Shown piece by piece: positions 5,942 to 6,095 of a DNA stretch of 6,095 nt. The stretch spans positions 1-6,095 of the forward strand of contig QJYE01000239.1 of the NCBI GenBank assembly GCA_003235785.1, in the 5' to 3' direction. Under the pieces are notes generated by a model. It was not told where the DNA came from and made no database searches. It saw nothing but the letters and a program-made list of their open reading frames with translations. Source of the stretch: Nitrospirota bacterium. Its GTDB lineage: Bacteria; Nitrospirota; Nitrospiria; Nitrospirales; UBA8639. Positions within the stretch are counted from its first letter, which is position 1. The number at the start of each line of letters is the position of its first letter. The translations under genes were made by a program, and so were the position numbers.

Positions 5942-6095
5942 CAACCCGGTACCTTATCTTCCATGACAAGACATCGACACACCACAAGGAATTCATTCAT
6001 TTTCATTGCCCCATCTCAAATTTTCTGTTACCGTGACTGAAAATTGCACATCGCAGCATGCACATCTTACCTTCTCGATTTCAACCAACAGGACT
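5942..6095. other. Upstream region of rluE at the window edge
   Basis: This should hold the rluE promoter or the end of an upstream gene, but no good -35/-10 pair is evident. A 21-codon minus-strand frame (6006 down to 5941) ends in a TGATG overlap with the rluE start. It has only a weak G-rich stretch as a possible ribosome binding site, so I do not call it a gene. Confidence 0.4.

Noticed and set aside
1..6095. CRISPR array, tRNA, rRNA, phage or defence genes
   Set aside because: No spaced direct repeats, tRNA cloverleaf sequence, rRNA-like stretch or associated protein motif was seen on either strand.

Overview
The window carries four intact protein genes, all on the minus strand, plus the truncated front part of a transposase gene on the plus strand. 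The proteins look most like those of a Nitrospira-type bacterium (phylum Nitrospirota). The clues are the type of membrane pyrophosphatase, the sensorless kinase paired with a single-domain receiver, and an IS630-type transposase of a kind common there. This taxonomic guess rests on recognition, not on a search; the base composition looks fairly even, so a marine or lower-GC lineage would fit.

Layout. Bases 1-366 are non-coding and begin with a terminator-like hairpin (54-88). An IS630-family transposase start follows at 379-843: its DNA-binding half is intact but the DDE catalytic half is absent. From 1002 to 2286 (minus strand) lies a compact two-gene operon, a soluble histidine kinase followed by a single-domain response regulator. 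It has a good sigma70-like promoter at 2311-2339, and the regulator's ribosome binding site overlaps the kinase stop codon. A 480-base non-coding stretch holding hairpins and a tetranucleotide repeat separates this operon from hppA (2767-4908, minus). hppA encodes a complete 713-residue membrane-bound, ion-pumping pyrophosphatase and has its own candidate promoter at 4950-4978. After another non-coding stretch of about 410 bases comes an RluE-type 23S rRNA pseudouridine synthase (5321-5941, minus).

How they work together. The kinase and regulator are almost certainly partners: the kinase has no membrane or sensory domain and the regulator has no output domain, so signal input and output must come from other proteins. 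HppA turns pyrophosphate hydrolysis into a sodium or proton gradient. Its residues at the potassium-determining positions predict a K+-dependent enzyme. RluE is a housekeeping rRNA modification gene with no evident link to the others. No CRISPR array, tRNA, rRNA, phage module or defence system is visible. The window reads as an ordinary core-genome region with one decayed insertion sequence, and I do not see an undescribed multi-gene system in it.
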